Source: a virus. Taken from it: a DNA stretch of 64,000 bases. The stretch spans positions 1-64,000 of the IMG/VR virus record IMGVR_UViG_3300046820_000297. One strand, 5' to 3'. A model generated the notes under the pieces. The model was not told where the DNA came from, ran no database searches, and worked only from the letters and a program-made list of their open reading frames with translations. Both the position numbers and the translations under genes were made by a program. Below are positions 55,464-63,349 of the stretch, in pieces (the first letter of the stretch is position 1; each line of letters opens with the position of its first letter).

Positions 55464-56336
55464 TTAAGTTTTAAGTTCCAAGTATTTTTTATACTTTCTA
55501 TCTATATACATATGATCTACAGGATTTCCATATAATGCTTCTATTACAGGCATATACATTTTACCTACAAAGTTTATTGAATAAACATCTATAGATGATT
55601 TAATCTTATAAGGTTTAACTTTAATAGATTTGTGTAAAACAAACTCACCAAACTCCTTAAAAGAATCAATTGTATTTTTTGTACCAACTAAAGATACTCC
55701 GTATACAGGATACTTTCTATTGTATTTGAATATACACCCATCTCCATCTAAAAATCCTCTCCAAAAGTGAGAATTTTTTAAATAGATTTCAGGAACTACG
55801 TAATCTTTAGTTTTATTCTTTATTACACCTCTTTCTTCAAAAAATTTTCTAAAACTAGGATCAGATATAGTTAACCTAACTTGATTCTGCTCTGTAGATT
55901 TAGATCTTACTATACTATAAATAGTACCTGTGTAATCAAAGTAACTACTTATTTTAAGAAGTATGTTTTGGTCAATACTTTTTAAGCTAATAGATATTCC
56001 GGACTTTTCATTTGAACCATCTGCTGCATATAATCCAGCTATATAAGCTGTTACATCATTATCTACAAGTTTATCCGGGTTAATCGTATATCTTCTGTTA
56101 GTTAAACCTGTATTCTTTACACTTTCTTTTTGTAAACAACCACAGGATCTAGTTTTTGTCTTGTTTAAAGAAGAAAAGTCTGTAGATATAACTTTGCCAC
56201 AATCACATTTACATTTAATATAATAAGCACCCCATTTATTTTTATGGGACAGTTCTATTACCTGTAGTCTACCGATTTTAGGTAGTGCTCTTAACATATC
56301 TTTGTATGTTTTATACATTCCCGTTTGTGTTCTCAT
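55464..56336 (-). CDS. Free-standing LAGLIDADG homing endonuclease with zinc-ribbon-like N-terminus
   Basis: 290 aa from the ATG at 56336; a TTG five codons upstream is possible but less likely. Two LAGLIDADG-like motifs are present: AYIAGLYAADGSN and FWRGFLDGDGCIF. The acidic residues at their ends would bind the catalytic metals, giving a monomeric two-repeat enzyme. The N-terminal domain (KCKCDCGK ... RSCGCLQKES) is a Cys-rich module common on AP2/HNH-type phage homing enzymes. It does not interrupt any gene: both neighbours look complete and no group I core is seen, so it is an intergenic mobile gene. Confidence 0.8.
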   Translation of the reverse strand: MRTQTGMYKTYKDMLRALPKIGRLQVIELSHKNKWGAYYIKCKCDCGKVISTDFSSLNKTKTRSCGCLQKESVKNTGLTNRRYTINPDKLVDNDVTAYIAGLYAADGSNEKSGISISLKSIDQNILLKISSYFDYTGTIYSIVRSKSTEQNQVRLTISDPSFRKFFEERGVIKNKTKDYVVPEIYLKNSHFWRGFLDGDGCIFKYNRKYPVYGVSLVGTKNTIDSFKEFGEFVLHKSIKVKPYKIKSSIDVYSINFVGKMYMPVIEALYGNPVDHMYIDRKYKKYLELKT

Positions 56337-56379
56337 ATATACAATATACAATATATTATACTACATACCTAATATATTT

Positions 56380-56799
56380 TCATTTAAGACGGAAGAAACG
56401 TCCTAGGATATTACCATTCAGATACAAATCTGATTCTAGTACACCCTTGACAAATTGATACTTTGTTTCCATATAAGTTAACTCTGTCTTAGAGTAACAT
56501 ATCTGCAGGATATCCCTCTTGATAGGAACCTTATCCTTGTGTGCTTCTTTTAACGTAGCATTACTACTAAAGTAATCCTCATACGCAAGTTTAGCAACAC
56601 GTTCATAATTCTTTTTACGTCTGTCTGCCGGTGTATTCTTCTTGGTAAGTTTCTTCTTAGTAACTCTATGAAAGTTCTTCTTACCAATATACGCGTAAGA
56701 CTTTCCATCTATGATAGCTGTCATTTCATATACAAAACCGACAGCACCTTCAGGAATCATTTCAGGTGTAAATACCTGATTCTTGTAGATCCAACTCAT
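56380..56799 (-). CDS. SegE-like GIY-YIG-related protein
   Basis: 139 aa. GFVYEMTAIIDGKSYAYIGK followed by KNFHRVTKKK matches the N-terminus of SegE-like putative endonucleases, a GIY-YIG relative. The later ELTYMETKYQF supplies a conserved Glu. In crAss-like phages such proteins are conserved beside replication genes, which suggests a structure-specific nuclease rather than a selfish one. Its start overlaps the primase stop by 4 bp (ATGA-type overlap). Confidence 0.62.
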   Translation of the reverse strand: MSWIYKNQVFTPEMIPEGAVGFVYEMTAIIDGKSYAYIGKKNFHRVTKKKLTKKNTPADRRKKNYERVAKLAYEDYFSSNATLKEAHKDKVPIKRDILQICYSKTELTYMETKYQFVKGVLESDLYLNGNILGRFFRLK

Positions 56800-57770
56800 T
56801 TGTTTATTGCTTCTTTTAGTAAAGGATATAAAACCTCTCGTGTTTTTTCTAGACCGTGATCTCTTACAGAATCCGATAGATCCTTGCTTAGTGGTAATGT
56901 AACATATGGTATACTATACTGTGCTTCATATTTAGCAGCAGCTTTCTTACCAGCAGTATCATTATCAAATAGAATCACAATCTTTTCATACTTAGCTCTA
57001 TACATTGCAATAGCACCCGGAGAGATAACAGTGTTCTCACTATCTGGTGCAACAAACTCAGCATTAAATCCAAACTTACTAAGTGACATAATATCTTTCA
57101 GTGAACTGCAGATAATAAGATTAGGTTGTTCGAACTTTAACTGGTCTGTACCTTGAATGTAATTCTTTGTTTTTAGAAACTTATGATCAGCATTAAACGG
57201 TTGGTACATCTTATATACACTACCATCAAGTCTTGTGTACGCATAGATATTAGATCCAGTTATAGAAAGACTTCTGATAACATCATCTTGTTCTTTATGC
57301 ATAGTATAATCACCAACGGGAACAACACCATACTTAACAAGTGTTTCAGAATCAATACCAAACTGAGTCCAGAACTTAGCATCACCTTTATTCCAAGAAC
57401 GTTTTGCAAAATCAACAATCTTATATCTTGCTAATCTTTTAAATGTTCTTATGTCATCAGTTGTACCAAGCATCAAAAACTCTTTGTAGTCTTTTATAAC
57501 CTTATTCGCAGCTGCACCAAACTCAAGATCATAGAGTTCCATTACTAACTTTATAGCTGAACCACCATTACCAGATGAGAAATCTTTGTAATAGTATTTG
57601 CTATCAGCATAGAATATTGAGAAGCTAGCGGTTCTTTCTGTAGGATTAAACAATGATTTAATCTTTACATCTTGACCTACAAGTTTTTCATTTAGGTTAC
57701 AATAATGCTCAAAGATCCAGTGATCAGGAACATCTATAATACTAGACACTAGATTTTTAGTACTTATCAT
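56796..57770 (-). CDS. DnaG-like DNA primase
   Basis: 324 aa. The N-terminal part (residues 36-75) follows the primase zinc-domain pattern, SLFNPTERTASFSIFYADSK then YKDFSSGNGG, but without the CHC2 cysteines. The TOPRIM domain has the DNDTAG motif (269-274). The position normally holding the catalytic Glu (EGxxD) reads SSLKD (222-226), as in some phage primases I recall. It would make RNA primers for the DNA polymerase. It lies downstream of the SSB and a probable terminator/attenuator, so expression may be lower than that of the SSB. Confidence 0.78.
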   Translation of the reverse strand: MISTKNLVSSIIDVPDHWIFEHYCNLNEKLVGQDVKIKSLFNPTERTASFSIFYADSKYYYKDFSSGNGGSAIKLVMELYDLEFGAAANKVIKDYKEFLMLGTTDDIRTFKRLARYKIVDFAKRSWNKGDAKFWTQFGIDSETLVKYGVVPVGDYTMHKEQDDVIRSLSITGSNIYAYTRLDGSVYKMYQPFNADHKFLKTKNYIQGTDQLKFEQPNLIICSSLKDIMSLSKFGFNAEFVAPDSENTVISPGAIAMYRAKYEKIVILFDNDTAGKKAAAKYEAQYSIPYVTLPLSKDLSDSVRDHGLEKTREVLYPLLKEAINK

Positions 57771-57788
57771 ATGCTAAAGTTTAAAGAT

Positions 57789-57816
57789 AAAAAAGGGGAT
57801 GTTTCCACCCCCTTTT
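57789..57816 (-). terminator. Probable intrinsic terminator/attenuator after SSB
   Basis: In the minus-strand transcript AAAAGGGG (57816-57809) pairs with CCCCTTTT (57798-57791) across a 10-nt loop and is followed by more T. The stem is GC-rich at its base next to the loop and ends in a U-run, the form of an intrinsic terminator. It lies 18 bp after the SSB stop and 19 bp before the primase start, so it may limit expression of downstream genes. Confidence 0.65.
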
Positions 57817-57833
57817 AGTATCAGTTAATTAAA

Positions 57834-58514
57834 TTAGAGTTCAAAGTCACCACTCACAGAAGAGGATGTCGCGACATTACCAGATCCGAATGAATCTAGA
57901 TTCTCAACTTTCTTCTTCTTAATGTGTAGGTCTTTGTCAAATGCAATAACATTAGCTGCATTCTCAACAGGTGCCATATTGTAAACACCACGTTGGTTAC
58001 GAACTAAGAACAAATCGTGGTTAGTATAACCCTCTTTGTTAGTGTACTCTTTACCACCAACGCACATCATTACAAACTTATCTTTGAATGGAGCATCTTC
58101 GTTGAACTTCTCTACGTATTCTTCAATAGTTTCAAAGACACCGTCGTTCTCTTCCATCCACTTGTAAGAATTAGTATTTCTAGCAAGAGACTCGAGTGCT
58201 TTCAAGATGTCGTTCTGACGATATACTTCGATACCAGTCTTAGTAGTACCATCTTTGTATGCATACTCGTTAGTCTTAACTTTACCAACTTGACCAAGAT
58301 GTCTTCCTGCACCAGGATTGTTCTTGTCAATATAGAAACCTTCGAAATTCTCAAGAGGTTCTGTCTCTACGTTCATTACTAAGAAAGATGCATTCATATC
58401 ATAGCTTGGTGTTTCCAATTTGATACTGTTGATCTTACATACTACATTACCAGGAGCGATAACTTTCGGCAATCCTGAACCTTCTGAGGATTTTAAATTT
58501 TTGATACTAATCAT
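57834..58514 (-). CDS. Probable single-stranded DNA-binding protein
   Basis: 226 aa, beta-rich and acidic at the C-terminus (SSSVSGDFEL), a tail typical of SSBs that recruits partner proteins. The N-terminal part (GNVVCKINSIKLETPSYDMN) and the aromatic residues are consistent with an OB-fold. It sits between the Sak4-like ATPase and the primase, where crAss-like phages usually encode their SSB. The call rests on position, tail and length; there is no definitive motif. Confidence 0.55.
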   Translation of the reverse strand: MISIKNLKSSEGSGLPKVIAPGNVVCKINSIKLETPSYDMNASFLVMNVETEPLENFEGFYIDKNNPGAGRHLGQVGKVKTNEYAYKDGTTKTGIEVYRQNDILKALESLARNTNSYKWMEENDGVFETIEEYVEKFNEDAPFKDKFVMMCVGGKEYTNKEGYTNHDLFLVRNQRGVYNMAPVENAANVIAFDKDLHIKKKKVENLDSFGSGNVATSSSVSGDFEL

Positions 58515-58525
58515 TTTTTCTCTTT

Positions 58526-59269
58526 TTAATCAATGTAAATTTCTGTCCAATTAACTTTTACAGTTCCGTCTTCTAACATTTCAGACAAAACTATCTCTTT
58601 ATTACTTAAGTGCGCAGGTCTAGCTCCGCAAGCTACTTCATCTGAGGTCTTAAAACTAATAATGTTCTTCTTACCTTTACGATACAAGTAACCAATAGAA
58701 TCAGAGTTTGATGCGGTAATACGTTTAAGTTTACCTGTCAAATCTAAATCTAGAGAGTTAAACTCTGAACCATTCTTTTCAAGCATTGTGTCCTTCACGT
58801 GACCTACTAAGATTGTACGGTCCGCCCAAGACTGGATGTAGTTTACAACTTTAGTAAATGCTTCTCTTAAGTATGGGTAACCAGCACCATTGGGTAGACT
58901 CAATATGTTTCCATACTTAGGTTTACCTTCTGTCAACCAGTTTTTACCCATCGGAGTTTTCATATATAACTCCTCAGCATAAGGTATACACATCTCTTCT
59001 AATGCAGTGATTGTGTCAATAGCTACGTATTTATAAGGATTACCTGCGTCCTTAATAGCTTTACCGATATGCTTGATTTCTTCAACAGACTTTGCTTCAA
59101 TCTTTAGAGCATCTAGATACTTAGAACCTCCTTCGAGATCTAGTATTAAACAGTTGTCTAACTGTGATAACAAAGTTGTTTTACCCGTTTTGGGTTTAGC
59201 AAAAATAATCAGGTTCTTCGGACTTGTATTCTCCGCAGGAACCTTTGCTGTAGGTAATGTGATCTCCAT
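58526..59269 (-). CDS. Sak4-like RecA-fold ATPase
   Basis: 247 aa. Walker A is AKPKTGKTT (24-32); a Walker B-like strand is YVAIDTITAL; ILVGHVKD follows. This layout fits the Sak4-type phage single-strand annealing ATPases, small RecA-fold proteins that act with an SSB. The SSB candidate is the next gene, 11 bp away, and a PD-(D/E)XK exonuclease lies later in the same block, making up a likely recombination trio. Phage nucleotide-binding proteins of unknown role share the fold, so the functional call is moderate. Confidence 0.75.
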   Translation of the reverse strand: MEITLPTAKVPAENTSPKNLIIFAKPKTGKTTLLSQLDNCLILDLEGGSKYLDALKIEAKSVEEIKHIGKAIKDAGNPYKYVAIDTITALEEMCIPYAEELYMKTPMGKNWLTEGKPKYGNILSLPNGAGYPYLREAFTKVVNYIQSWADRTILVGHVKDTMLEKNGSEFNSLDLDLTGKLKRITASNSDSIGYLYRKGKKNIISFKTSDEVACGARPAHLSNKEIVLSEMLEDGTVKVNWTEIYID

Positions 59270-59283
59270 GTTTTTTATAATAA

Positions 59284-59817
59284 TTACTTAACTAAATCGT
59301 TTAACCAAGACTTGCTGCTTACAGGTTTCTTCAATAGAATCGCTGCAAGATCTCTGATAGTCATATCAGAAATAGGAGCATCATCCATCAAAGATGAAAA
59401 CTCTTCGAACTCTGTAATCTCAACACCTGAACGAGTAGCAATAGTTTTAGCTGGTGCTTTAACTTTTACTAACTCACTAACAGGAATCAAATATCTCAAA
59501 GCAGAATCAGTTGTAGGTGTGGTATCATACTCGTCTTCCCAGTGGGGATTAAAGTGCAACTTCCACAATGTACGTTCTGAATCTTGTGGTACAAACTCAC
59601 CAGAGACAAACTCTGTATAGAAGTCAGTACCTTTACGTAACTCACTAGGAAAAAGACTAATGTGTAATTCGTCTTTACCTTTTGGTCTGTACGCTAACTT
59701 TGGATAAAAATACGCATCAGGAATATTCAATGCATCGAATACAGGTTGATGTTTCTCTCTTAACTCAGCAACTTTTGTCTTGTAATCTACTTTTTCTGTT
59801 TTTAAACTTACACTCAT
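59284..59817 (-). CDS. Conserved protein between helicase and Sak4-like gene, unknown
   Basis: 177 aa. Mixed alpha/beta, with YFYPKLAYRPKGKDELHISL and FYTEFVSGEFV segments and a helical C-terminus. Its ATG overlaps the helicase stop by 4 bp, and the 14-bp gap to the Sak4-like gene keeps it within the replication/recombination unit. No named family recognised; a helicase partner or loader is possible but unsupported by motifs. Confidence 0.45.
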   Translation of the reverse strand: MSVSLKTEKVDYKTKVAELREKHQPVFDALNIPDAYFYPKLAYRPKGKDELHISLFPSELRKGTDFYTEFVSGEFVPQDSERTLWKLHFNPHWEDEYDTTPTTDSALRYLIPVSELVKVKAPAKTIATRSGVEITEFEEFSSLMDDAPISDMTIRDLAAILLKKPVSSKSWLNDLVK

Positions 59818-60803
59818 ATTTTAATTCTTTTTTCTTGTTGAGGTGGTGTAGGCATTTCTGAAATACGCATGCGTTCAAACTCTGCTTTGAAGAAACTCAT
59901 ACGAGCGTCACCATTACGACATTTCAAGAAGTGCAATACAAGCACCCGGTCATTTTCTATGATATACTTATCAGGACCATAGAACCTAATCTTTTGTTTA
60001 GCAGGTCTATTAATACCAATAAGTGTATCAGCGTGTTGAAGCAACGCATCTGAACCGAAGATATCAGACTCTAGTATGTAATTACCATACTTACCGTCTT
60101 CATTCCTCTCAGGATTATCAATACCACGATTTAACTGAGTAAGGACTATGAACGCAATAGGATATCTCCTCTTGAGTTCTGTAATCATCTCACCAAGATT
60201 ATACAAGGTATCAAACTTATCCTTCTCAAATGGTGCTTTCTTTAACAGCAAAGAGTGATCTAAGGTAACTACTGTCTTTGTGAAGTCTACTGTACCGTCC
60301 TCGTTCTTAACAGCATGATGATTCATATAAGCTGTTATAGTTTCTCTTAGTTCATTAACGGTTAGTGGTTCTTCTACAATGTCAATAGGAATCTTAACTC
60401 TCTCTTTGGCATGTTCGTAACATACTGCTAGATCTTCATTCGACAACTTTCCATCCGCACTACATAAGTACTTATATGATTTACCAAGTACACTGGAAAA
60501 TTCTCTAATTGCAGAAGTACGAGCAAGCATTTCGAACTGAAATTCTAGTACTCTGAACTTCTCATCAGGATTAAGTCTGAACGATTCACGTACAATCTGA
60601 TCCTTAATTAGAGTTTTTCCACTACCTGGACGACCACCTATTACAGTCATTGAGTGCCATTCAAGACCGTCAGTAGTCGCATCATTAAACTTTTCCCACG
60701 GAGTTTTCAAGCTGCGAATGTGACCATCCATTCTACCTTTGAGGTAAACTAAGGAGTCGACGAATCCTTGCTTCTGGTCTTTCCAAAGCTTTTTATTCTC
60801 CAT
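59814..60803 (-). CDS. DnaB-type replicative helicase
   Basis: 329 aa. RecA-type motor with Walker A GGRPGSGKT (56-64), VVTLDHSLLL as Walker B, and AFIVLTQLNRGID, the DnaB H3 motif with its Gln. The C-terminal HFLKCRNGD segment supplies the basic finger. It lacks the DnaB N-terminal domain, so it corresponds to the ATPase domain only, as in several phage helicases. It would unwind DNA as a hexamer at the fork with the primase and family B polymerase. Confidence 0.85.
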   Translation of the reverse strand: MENKKLWKDQKQGFVDSLVYLKGRMDGHIRSLKTPWEKFNDATTDGLEWHSMTVIGGRPGSGKTLIKDQIVRESFRLNPDEKFRVLEFQFEMLARTSAIREFSSVLGKSYKYLCSADGKLSNEDLAVCYEHAKERVKIPIDIVEEPLTVNELRETITAYMNHHAVKNEDGTVDFTKTVVTLDHSLLLKKAPFEKDKFDTLYNLGEMITELKRRYPIAFIVLTQLNRGIDNPERNEDGKYGNYILESDIFGSDALLQHADTLIGINRPAKQKIRFYGPDKYIIENDRVLVLHFLKCRNGDARMSFFKAEFERMRISEMPTPPQQEKRIKI

Positions 60804-60815
60804 ATGTTGTGTGGT

Positions 60816-61010
60816 TTAGCGTTGCTGAACAGTGATCCAACGATGTACAAATCTATAAAATGTATGTGATAAAACCAAGAGAAATTCAATAATTAAATAC
60901 TGAAAAATACTAACATTTACCACAAAATTTATGATCACTAAGTAGCATATAATCGATAAGATAATCGATGTTAGTATCTTAGCTATGATCTTTTCTATTT
61001 TTAAACTCAT
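60816..61010 (-). CDS. Small membrane protein, 64 aa
   Basis: 64 aa with two hydrophobic segments (about 10-30, AKILTSIILSIICYLVII, and 35-52, IFQYLIIEFLLVLSHTFY) and a basic C-terminus. It fits between the helicase and the upstream gene with a 4-bp overlap at its start, which supports it as real. It may act on the host inner membrane early in infection. Function unknown. Confidence 0.45.
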   Translation of the reverse strand: MSLKIEKIIAKILTSIILSIICYLVIINFVVNVSIFQYLIIEFLLVLSHTFYRFVHRWITVQQR

Positions 61011-61558
61011 ACTACTCTTTCTGAAAAATGTGGAGAGTCATCTTGGTCATCTCCGCTTAATACAATGTCACAACAATTTGCTAATTCAGAATCCCAAGAC
61101 TTATCTGAATTTTGTTTACGTATAAAATACTGTGAGTTACGCATAAACTTGAAATTGTCTTTTTCAAAACTGTCTACATAGTACACTGTAGCTGCTATAA
61201 CAGTAGACCACTCGTACTTGTAGTTCTTAAAGAACCATTTGAAAGCTTCTTCAATATTTCTTTTGTTCACTCTAGCTGGTTTACCAGATGGTAACTTACC
61301 TTTTGGAAATATACTTAGATACTTATCAATATCATCTACCACAACATTTGTAGTAGTAATCTGATCAGTTACTAGCATATTTGCGATCTCTGTAAGTTTA
61401 CCATCTTTTATAAAACCATCAGCTATCAATCCCCTTAACTCTAAATCACCATTAATACCTTTAGGTTTACGTTTATTCTTTATAGACCATAGTAAGTAGT
61501 ATTGATTTGGAGTAAGAGAATTATCTTCAATCTTCTCAAAAAGTTCAAGTAAATTCAT
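61007..61558 (-). CDS. Uncharacterised replication-block protein
   Basis: 183 aa from the ATG at 61558; a TTG at 61576 would add six residues and overlap the preceding gene. The N-terminal part (LTPNQYYLLWSIKNKRKPKG, INGDLELRGLIADGFI) resembles a winged-helix DNA-binding fold. The C-terminal half, VNKRNIEEAFKWFFKNYKYE and MRNSQYFIRKQ, is helical and resembles helicase-loader proteins in layout. Placement between a DnaA-like protein and the helicase makes a loader or adaptor role plausible but unproven. Confidence 0.45.
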   Translation of the reverse strand: MNLLELFEKIEDNSLTPNQYYLLWSIKNKRKPKGINGDLELRGLIADGFIKDGKLTEIANMLVTDQITTTNVVVDDIDKYLSIFPKGKLPSGKPARVNKRNIEEAFKWFFKNYKYEWSTVIAATVYYVDSFEKDNFKFMRNSQYFIRKQNSDKSWDSELANCCDIVLSGDDQDDSPHFSERVV

Positions 61559-61568
61559 AGTTGCTAAA

Positions 61569-62048
61569 TTAATCAAGGTGGTCTAAATAATCACTATTTG
61601 GATGCTTTTTCATCTGTTTGATAAATTCTTTATAGATTTTACGATACTCTAAGTTGTTGTAAGTTAGAGCATCTTCAACCACTTGTTTAGAATAACCAAC
61701 AGTGCATCGATCTCTATAGATAGCTTTAGCAATTTGTTCATCACTGTAACCCATTTGACTAGCAAAATAGCATAACATCTGACGAGGCACAACTTCTTCG
61801 CGTCGTCTTGAGTTTTTTCTAGCTAACAAACAATTTGGTTCTACAGTTACGGCAACATCGACAAGTTGGGATAAAGACAGATTAAAGTTCTGAAACACCT
61901 CATAGTAAGATAGCTTCTTTCCGTCTAGTGCGTGACTTAGTGCTTTTTCCACGTTTGCTTGAAAGGTTATCAACGCTGTGTTCAGGTGCTGGTTCAGTAT
62001 CAATACTGCTTTCTCCAGTTGTTGTTTCTGTTTCTGCTGCTTGGTCAT
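61569..62048 (-). CDS. DnaA domain IV-like DNA-binding protein
   Basis: 159 aa. Residues about 81-125 read RRREEVVPRQMLCYFASQMG then YSDEQIAKAIYRDRCTVGYS, closely following the helix-turn-helix of DnaA domain IV (R-Q-x-x-x-Y ... IG ... RDHTTVxxA). The AAA+ domain of DnaA is absent. The N-terminal half is helical and Gln-rich. It may mark the phage origin or recruit the helicase. Its 5' end overlaps the upstream gene by 149 bp in another frame; no other Met before the conserved region is suitable as a start. Confidence 0.72.
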   Translation of the reverse strand: MTKQQKQKQQLEKAVLILNQHLNTALITFQANVEKALSHALDGKKLSYYEVFQNFNLSLSQLVDVAVTVEPNCLLARKNSRRREEVVPRQMLCYFASQMGYSDEQIAKAIYRDRCTVGYSKQVVEDALTYNNLEYRKIYKEFIKQMKKHPNSDYLDHLD

Positions 62049-62274
62049 ATAATCTTGTGTGTTTAGATTCTATTGCAAAATGTTCTACTTGATTAAGTTT
62101 TCTCCTAAAAGAGTTAACTATATCTTCTATACCGGTCATTTTAATATCGGCATCAGACAACGCATCATGTAAACACTTTCTTTTAAACATTCCTCGATGA
62201 CTGTTTACAGAGAATTCTATCTCACCATACTTGGTAAGTTGTGCATATACAGTCACTGTTACTTTTTCTACCAT
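61900..62274 (-). CDS. Unknown protein overlapping the DnaA-like gene
   Basis: 124 aa. The first 80 residues look like a small folded domain (VTVTVYAQLTKYGEIEFSVN then MFKRKCLHDALSDADIKM). The last 45 residues, which lie in the overlap with the DnaA-like gene, are low-complexity and basic (SSKRGKSTKSRTRRKEAILL), the sort of sequence expected when the other frame carries the main constraint. Its start overlaps the ung stop by 7 bp. Function unknown. Confidence 0.45.
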   Translation of the reverse strand: MVEKVTVTVYAQLTKYGEIEFSVNSHRGMFKRKCLHDALSDADIKMTGIEDIVNSFRRKLNQVEHFAIESKHTRLYDQAAETETTTGESSIDTEPAPEHSVDNLSSKRGKSTKSRTRRKEAILL

Positions 62275-62972
62275 TGGATTGTAGGTTTATTTTGTTTTTC
62301 TAAAGTACTATTTATCTTATTCCATATATCATCACAATTCCATTCGGATTGTTTCATATATGCAGCACTAGCAGGATGACTTCTGAAATACTTATAGTTA
62401 TTACTAGGTATCAAGTCACCATAAGTTTGAGCTTGTTTACCTAAAAATACATATATAAGATTCGGTTTATTCCAAACTAAAGCATCTAATACAGCTACAG
62501 TAAAAGGTTTCCATAATAACTGATGAGAACCTGGTTTACCAATAGTCGTAGTAAATGCTGAGTTTAGGAGTAATACACCTTGCTTGCTCCAACGAGCAAG
62601 ATCTGCATCAGATGTTTCAATACCTGTCGTAGTTTTAATAGAGTCGAAGATATAACGTAATGACGCTTCGGGTTTACCTGTATTACTACAAGAAAACGCT
62701 ATACCATCAGCTACACCTTCTTGTGGATAAGGATCTTGTCCTATAAATACCACATTTACATCATCAAATGGACACATCTCAAATGCTCTAAACAAATCTT
62801 TTACTTTAGGAGTAAACCTTTTGTTATCCATAGCATCACTAAGAAGTGTCTCGAGTATTGTATCCATCTCAGAACTCAGAACGAATGTCTTAATATATTC
62901 AGACCATCCTGATTCTTTTAGTTTAATGTACAATTTTTCTTTCACCTCTTGCAGGTTTACATTTTGTAGCAT
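62268..62972 (-). CDS. ung: Uracil-DNA glycosylase, family 1
   Basis: 234 aa. Motif 1 is GQDPYPQEGVADGIAFS with catalytic-type Asp80. LLLNSAFTT (the N of the uracil-recognition strand) and the C-terminal RSHPASAA, whose His is the second catalytic residue, are present. The usual GQDPYH has Pro in place of His; the other key residues are kept. It would excise uracil from DNA. In a phage this could repair its own DNA, free uracil from host DNA, or act in replication. Divergently arranged with the plus-strand gene at 62996, 23 bp away. Confidence 0.9.
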   Translation of the reverse strand: MLQNVNLQEVKEKLYIKLKESGWSEYIKTFVLSSEMDTILETLLSDAMDNKRFTPKVKDLFRAFEMCPFDDVNVVFIGQDPYPQEGVADGIAFSCSNTGKPEASLRYIFDSIKTTTGIETSDADLARWSKQGVLLLNSAFTTTIGKPGSHQLLWKPFTVAVLDALVWNKPNLIYVFLGKQAQTYGDLIPSNNYKYFRSHPASAAYMKQSEWNCDDIWNKINSTLEKQNKPTIQW

Positions 62973-62995
62973 AAGTTTGTATAAATTAATTAGTT

Positions 62996-63349
62996 ATGTC
63001 AGAAGAAGAAAAACCAGATCCTATTTTAAGAGATGTTGAAGTTCTCAAAAGAGACGCTGTAGTAAAAATAGATATGCCTGTGGCTGTTCATACTCGTTTA
63101 AATCAATTTATTCTTGAGGAATTTGCAGGAACTAATAAAGAAGAATTTGCAAAACTACTAGATAAAATTGTTAAGAACGATATTGAACAAGATAGAAGAG
63201 CATATCACTTATCTACTTTAATCACTATTGCTACTTTAATAGAAAACAGTGCTCGTGAGCAAGGTTTTACTGAAAAAGTAGATTACAATATGGAAACTGG
63301 TGAATACATTACACCTAGTAAAGGGGAAAACCAATCTTCTCCCCAATAG
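62996..63349 (+). CDS. Small conserved protein on opposite strand in the early block
   Basis: 117 aa. The pattern KIDMPVAVHTRLNQFILEEF, then YHLSTLITIATLIENSARE and a C-terminal D.N.ETGE, resembles a family I associate with Bacteroidota phages, with two helical segments. It is the only plus-strand gene in the minus-strand early block, divergent from ung, and its last 35 bp overlap the 3' end of the gene on the other strand. The isolated position suggests separate regulation. Function unknown. Confidence 0.5.
   Translation: MSEEEKPDPILRDVEVLKRDAVVKIDMPVAVHTRLNQFILEEFAGTNKEEFAKLLDKIVKNDIEQDRRAYHLSTLITIATLIENSAREQGFTEKVDYNMETGEYITPSKGENQSSPQ

Noticed and set aside
55464-56351. Second intron around the LAGLIDADG gene
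   Set aside because: The genes on both sides look complete, and the flanks (28 and 11 bp) are too short to hold a group I core.
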